Positions 60,213-64,000 of a stretch of DNA of 64,000 bases are shown piece by piece. The position numbers and the translations under genes are program-made. Source of the stretch: CBDFHC01 sp965247585 (GTDB lineage Bacteria > Chloroflexota > Dehalococcoidia > Lucifugimonadales > GCA-2712585); NCBI GenBank assembly GCA_965247585.1, contig CBDFHC010000004.1, positions 372,001 through 436,000 of the forward strand, given 5' to 3'. The first letter of the stretch is position 1. Every line of letters begins with the position of its first letter. Below the pieces are notes generated by a model. It searched no databases. It was not told the origin of the DNA and was given only the letters and a program-made list of their open reading frames with translations.

Positions 60213-60944
60213 GTGCGGGTGATCGCCTCACAGCTGGAGGAATACGTGGTTTTCTTCGCGGCACTGGACGACGAGCGCAGGGACCAGCTGCTAGCCATAT
60301 TTGGCGGGCAAATCAGCGCGACAGCAGAGAAGGCTGCCGGGCTGGCGGCGGCGGCCAATGAGGCCACCGGCGACGACTCGATCGCGGTGGCGTTGCAGCG
60401 CACGCCGGCATTTGTCATCGGAGGCACCATCACGGAAGGGCACGGGGCTGCTGGTCCCACACCTTCCGCTTTGCTTTTTACCGGGGAGGCTTTCAGGGCA
60501 CTGCTTGCAATAGAGGATGTCTATGACGGGCTGCTGGATCCCTCGGAACGCCTAGACACCGAACTCAGAGATTTCAAAGAGATGGCGGAGCGAATAGAGC
60601 CGGCGCAGGTGGAGAAAATAGATAGCTGGTACGGGCTGACCCTCGAAGCGGCCGATGGCACCAAAGGGATGACCTTCTCAGTGATAGATTTCGACTCGGA
60701 ATCCGCTGCGCTGGACCATTATGGAACGATGACGTCTGAGCCAGGGTTGCAGGGAATGGCTTCACCTATTGGAGAGGCCTCCGCCCAAGTCGAGGTGAAT
60801 GCCAACGGCATAGACAGCATGCTTGTCTTCCTGAAGGGGGACAAGGTTGTCTCGCTACACACTGCGCAGCCGGAGGGCCAGGAGCCACTGCTCTCCCTGG
60901 AGAGTCTGGAAGAGCTGGCCGAGCTAGTGGCGAGTAGGCTATGA
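60213..60944 (+). CDS. Hypothetical protein, possibly 5'-truncated
   Basis: 243 residues from GTG 60213; no convincing ribosome site and the frame is open upstream, so the start is doubtful. An N-terminal helical part (SQLEEYVVFFAALDDERRDQ, GLAAAANEATGDDSIAVALQ) precedes TPAFVIGGTITEGHG. A C-terminal domain of about 110 residues (KGMTFSVIDFDSESAALDHY, MASPIGEASAQVEVNANGID, MLVFLKGDKVVSLHT) has the look of a small alpha/beta domain seen in lipoprotein-like chloroflexi proteins. No catalytic motif or signal peptide is visible. Function unknown. Confidence 0.55.
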   Translation: MRVIASQLEEYVVFFAALDDERRDQLLAIFGGQISATAEKAAGLAAAANEATGDDSIAVALQRTPAFVIGGTITEGHGAAGPTPSALLFTGEAFRALLAIEDVYDGLLDPSERLDTELRDFKEMAERIEPAQVEKIDSWYGLTLEAADGTKGMTFSVIDFDSESAALDHYGTMTSEPGLQGMASPIGEASAQVEVNANGIDSMLVFLKGDKVVSLHTAQPEGQEPLLSLESLEELAELVASRL

Positions 60945-61156
60945 AAAAGTAGGTGATCGCCCCTGCAGGGTTGCAGGACCGAGGTAGACGAACTATTTAG
61001 GAGAGCGGAGCCAGCCAAAGGAATGAACCTGACTCTAGTACAAACGAGGGACGAAATACCGGTGATACAGCCGATGCCCAGGGCCGAATCAGAGAGTAGG
61101 GTTAAGCCATCGCCCTCTCGCCGCCGAGGGGGAGAGCCGGAGGAGGAGGAAGACCA

Positions 61157-61408
61157 ATGTTTACCCCGTTGACGAATCCCGACTTGTCATATGACTTGTT
61201 CAAGCTGAGAGAGCGCGAGCTGCTGCATGAGGCGGAAATCAGGCGGTTGGCCATCCGACAGCGGGCTGCTGGACCCCGTCCTAAGTATCCCCTCATCGTA
61301 AAGGCCGGTAACCTTCTCGTATCCATTGGCACACGATTCCGGAAGGGATCGGACTCCCCTGTCCCGGAAGGTGGCTACCCAAGCAACCTTGGCGCCGCGG
61401 GATTCTAG
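61157..61408 (+). CDS. Small basic protein, C-terminus probably altered
   Basis: 83 residues from ATG 61157 (GGAGGAGGAGGAAGACC upstream, a very strong ribosome site). Residues 1-60 look genuine: amphipathic helix DLFKLRERELLHEAEIRRLA, then RPKYPLIVKAGNLLVSIGTR. The last 20 residues (SPVPEGGYPSNLGAAGF) overlap the end of a minus-strand recombinase remnant and may be foreign sequence joined at a breakpoint. Short proteins of this make-up are common in chloroflexi and firmicutes without known function. Confidence 0.5.
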   Translation: MFTPLTNPDLSYDLFKLRERELLHEAEIRRLAIRQRAAGPRPKYPLIVKAGNLLVSIGTRFRKGSDSPVPEGGYPSNLGAAGF

Positions 61409-61660
61409 CTGCAGCTCAAAGCGCCGCTTTTCCTGCCGGTACTGCTCTTCGCCGTAGAGCCCGTCCATGTAGGCTTTACCCAGCCGGTAGAGCTTCTCCT
61501 GAACCAGCTTCCGTTGGTGCTTCACGTCCTCGACATGGTCCTTGAGGGCAACGATGGACATCACCTCCTCCATCCAGCGAGGACCCAGCTCAATGGCGGT
61601 GACCAGTCGGGACCCCTGGTCATCGGCCACCTCGCAGGGGATGGATCCGGAGATGACGGG
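61393..61660 (-). pseudogene. Second large serine recombinase remnant (C-terminal part)
   Basis: Minus-strand frame reads CPVISGSIPCEVADDQGSRL, VTAIELGPRWMEEVMSIVAL and the coiled coil HQRKLVQEKLYRLGKAYMDG, YGEEQYRQEKRRFELQLES, a pattern typical of the region after the zinc ribbon in large serine recombinases. Catalytic and DNA-binding domains are absent and both edges are ragged. It lies 280 bases inside the right-hand direct repeat and differs from the recombinase at the left end. Confidence 0.65.
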
Positions 61661-61941
61661 GCAGGGGCGGAGGAAGCAACCAGTCCAAAGGACTCGGGCT
61701 CTGGCAAGGAAGTAATCAAGCCAGACTGTAGGCCAAAGTAGAAGTGCACCCAGACGTCTTAGACATGGATGGTATCCTCGGATTTTCTGCCACCAGGACC
61801 GCCAGGCCGTGTATCAGGTGGAGGTCAACTCTACTCAGTCTCCCCGTCTAAACAAAACCTGCGATCTACCTCTCAACAGGAGGTGGCGTCATCTAGGCAG
61901 CGAAACAGTGATTTCAAAAGTTCTGTCTATTGTCCGTTTAG

Positions 61942-61960
61942 GCCCACCATAACGCACAGA
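61942..61960 (+). repeat. attR-type direct repeat
   Basis: GCCCACCATAACGCACAGA, identical to 51391-51409, without the rest of a tRNA before it: the displaced original 3' end of tRNA-Val. Right boundary of the integrative element. Confidence 0.85.
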
Positions 61961-62350
61961 TTACAGAGAGTTAACGCATTCCGAGTCTCCGCAAAAAAGA
62001 AGCGGGCGGGCACAAAGGTGAGCGCGTCTGGACGGGTTGTGGCGGGGAAAGTGGGTCACCGCTTTCTAACGTTCCAAGATTGCCTCCTTGGTTGGGATAT
62101 GACGGACTGATCGGCGTTGCCAGTTACCGCGTGTTCCTCTTTGGGCAGCGCGACGATATTAGGCGCCTTGCCCTGGAACCCGAGCATGCCCGCTTCCGGC
62201 TCTTTGACTCCATCACGTCCTTCCTCAAACGCTGTGTCAGGTGCGAGAAGAGAACAAAAAGCTGTTCAGTTCCGTGACGGGGATTTCGGACAATAATATT
62301 GTGATGGGCCTCAACAACCCCGCCGCCCTTACCCTCCTTGTCGCATTTAG
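61961..62350. other. No gene recognised
   Basis: Chromosomal side of the right boundary. Open frames here (for example GVASYRVFLFGQRDD on the plus strand from about 62114) match nothing I know and are not supported by a start site. Confidence 0.4.
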
Positions 62351-62507
62351 TGGCCGTACCGTCGAATAGTGAGGCGGTGTTGACCGGAAGAATGGTGTGC
62401 TCTGGAAGCCGAAAATGGGCGAAACCCAAGGACTCGGTCTTTTGGGTGGCCAGCGCCGCGTCCTCCGAATTGCTGGATAGGAACATGTGGACGCCTGTCT
62501 CCACGAA
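62351..62507 (-). pseudogene. LLM monooxygenase remnant
   Basis: Minus-strand segment VETGVHMFLSSNSEDAALAT, QKTESLGFAHFRLPEHTILP and VNTASLFDGT matches the first ~60 residues of F420-dependent luciferase-like enzymes (GFxSxWxPEH...LPVNTxSPFxGT). The frame then leaves the family pattern and no other part of the gene remains nearby. Confidence 0.55.
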
Positions 62508-62866
62508 GCTTTTCCTCCCAGCGGCAATTGGGCGGATCATAGCATCAGCCGGACGCCGCATTATTCGGACCGCCAGCAACCGCGCTCATGCGTTCGAACC
62601 TTGCCAGGGCCCGGCCGTGGCCAATGAGGACAAGGGTGTACTGTCTAAAGGTTGGGATTCACCTCAGTTAGCTGCGGTAATAATCAGGCAAGAAATTGCG
62701 AGGCGAAACCCTGTTCTTTGCTGCTGCCAAAGCCGTGGCAATGCCAGCGACGGTGATGGGAGATCTCTCAGGGTTACTTGGCCCCTGGTCTTTGGCCAGT
62801 AGTACAATGTGTTGCCAAAGGGCCAAGGGTTGTGGGGCAAAGCTACGGAACCCCAGTGGAGGAGCA

Positions 62867-63922
62867 ATGCGGTTCGGACACTTTTTCTACCCGATGAAAT
62901 TCGACGATACCCGAGACGGGCAGGAGATTCAGGACTGCTTGTACGAGGCGCAGCTCATAGAAGAATTGGGCATGGATGCCATCTGGTTCGCCGAGCACCA
63001 TTTCACCGGAGAGTGTGTTTACGGGGACCCTCTTGTGTTCGCCAGCGCGGTGGCGGTGAAGACGAAGAGGGTGCTGCTGGGGTTCGGCATACTGGAGCTC
63101 CCGCTGCACAACCCGGTGCGGGTGGCGATCCAAACGGCATTGCTGGACAATTTGAGCAAGGGACGCCTGGTGGTTGGGACCGCCAAGGGATCCAACTATA
63201 ACGCCTACGAGTACGTGGGGTTCGGGACCACTCCAGGCCTGGGGGCCGAGCAGATGGAGGAGGCTGAGGAGTTGCTGGTCAAGGCGTGGACGACAGACAA
63301 CGTAGACTTCAGGGGGAAGTACTGGCAGGTGTCGTTCCCTTCGGTCAGACCGAGGCCCTACCAGAAGCCGCATCCACCCCTGGCCAGGGCCTGCATCCAA
63401 GACGAGTCGATAGTGGAGATGGCCAAGATCGGCCGGCCCATCCTGCTGCGAGGCAGCTCAATCAGCTCGGTGGGCGAGAAGATAGAGCTGTACCGGGACA
63501 CCATGGCCTCGGCCGGGTTCGACGAGGAAGCCGTGGAAAAGAACCTGGACCAGATTTGGGTGTGGCGGGAGATGCATTTGGCCGAGACCGACGACGAGGC
63601 GTTCGGCGAGTTTCTGCCAGCCCACTACAAGGCTTACTCCAACATGGAAGAGCTCCGTCAGCGATGGAACCCCAGCCACCTCCCCGTGTCTATGCAGAGT
63701 CCGCCGATGGAGCGCTCGGGCTACGGTGATGCCCCTGATCCTCACGCCGCGGAGAGCCTGGTTGGAGGGCCGAAGAGGGTGGCCGAGCAGGTGGCCCAGA
63801 TAAAGGACGCGGGAATTCGCAACCTGATGCTGACCAACCGGGGCCTTATGTCTCTAGCGAAGACTACCGCCTCCTTGAAGCTCCTCAGCGAAAAAGTGAT
63901 GCCCTTATTCCGCGAAAACTGA
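62867..63922 (+). CDS. LLM-class flavin-dependent oxidoreductase
   Basis: 351 residues from ATG 62867 with GTGGAGGAGCA upstream; the longer open frame to 62696 is rejected. Luciferase-type motifs: MRFGHFFYPMKFDDTRDGQE, ELGMDAIWFAEHHFTGECVY, KRVLLGFGILELPLHNPVRV, SKGRLVVGTAKGSNYNAYEY, RPRPYQKPHPPLARACIQDE, SLVGGPKRVAEQVAQIKDAG and a final IRNLMLTNRGLMS. The AEHHF and VGTAKGS motifs fit the alkanal monooxygenase group using reduced FMN. Third intact LLM gene of the window, outside the island. 78 bases follow to the window end with no feature. Confidence 0.9.
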   Translation: MRFGHFFYPMKFDDTRDGQEIQDCLYEAQLIEELGMDAIWFAEHHFTGECVYGDPLVFASAVAVKTKRVLLGFGILELPLHNPVRVAIQTALLDNLSKGRLVVGTAKGSNYNAYEYVGFGTTPGLGAEQMEEAEELLVKAWTTDNVDFRGKYWQVSFPSVRPRPYQKPHPPLARACIQDESIVEMAKIGRPILLRGSSISSVGEKIELYRDTMASAGFDEEAVEKNLDQIWVWREMHLAETDDEAFGEFLPAHYKAYSNMEELRQRWNPSHLPVSMQSPPMERSGYGDAPDPHAAESLVGGPKRVAEQVAQIKDAGIRNLMLTNRGLMSLAKTTASLKLLSEKVMPLFREN

Positions 63923-64000
63923 GACCGGAACTCGTCCTTAGCTATCGCGGGTGCTATGGAGGGGCGACTAGCTCTCGAACGCCAGCGCTCCGGCGGGAGC

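Larger units (their letters stand above)
51391..61960. mobile_element. Decayed integrative element at tRNA-Val (about 10.6 kb)
   Basis: Bounded by direct repeats of 19 bp. Next to the tRNA is a serine recombinase reading into it. Inside are three insertion sequences, fragments of other genes, a large exported serine hydrolase, small unknown genes and, near the right end, a second serine-recombinase remnant. No dispersed repeats of the 1-39 kb family occur within. Both recombinases are broken, so the element is probably immobile. Confidence 0.75.

Overview
The window is high-GC, gene-dense bacterial DNA. Its gene set suggests a Chloroflexota genome, possibly of the Dehalococcoidia/SAR202 type: many luciferase-like flavin monooxygenases (LLM), several amidohydrolases, SDR dehydrogenases, a ThDP decarboxylase-like enzyme, a CsoR/CopA copper operon and an rpoB-rpoC pair. 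The taxonomic assignment is inference; rpoB and rpoC would settle it.

Layout. 1-6.2 kb: decayed VOC and LLM/flavin-reductase genes, two intact LLM enzymes, an SDR and a small membrane protein. 6.4-8.2 kb: a lower-GC restriction-modification pair with a PaeR7I/XhoI-type nuclease that has probably lost its native start by frameshift. 8.2-25.3 kb: catabolic-type enzymes (amidohydrolases, NHL propeller, ThDP enzyme, D-aminoacylase-like hydrolase, amidase, broken aspartate dehydrogenase, nitroreductase). 23.5-27.7 kb: two related exported polymer-forming-like proteins. One carries 24 copies of a TEILSMDL motif in twelve 32-residue units and is the most unusual gene here. 27.7-36 kb: amidohydrolase, SDR, hybrid histidine kinase, a response regulator in frame with a FlaH/KaiC-like ATPase but cut by a stop in the P-loop, and an MFS transporter. 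36-42.3 kb: small exported protein, TPR lipoprotein, tRNA-Asp, glutaredoxin-like protein and the csoR-copA-YHS copper operon with a visible operator. 42.3-51.3 kb: a 25-bp GC-rich minisatellite, a strong promoter, rpoB and rpoC. 51.3-62.0 kb: tRNA-Val followed by a decayed integrative element bounded by 19-bp direct repeats and holding two serine-recombinase remnants, three insertion sequences, a large exported serine hydrolase and small unknown genes. 62-64 kb: an LLM remnant and an intact LLM enzyme.

Between 1 and 39.1 kb nearly every long intergenic gap is filled by a family of modular, hairpin-rich repeats, some in tandem arrays of 197, 221 and 273 bp period. All copies I could read lie in the same orientation whatever the strand of the neighbouring genes. 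They are absent from the rpoBC region and the island.

At least seven genes are interrupted by single-base stops or frameshifts. Either decay is active here or the assembly consensus has errors; read data would tell.
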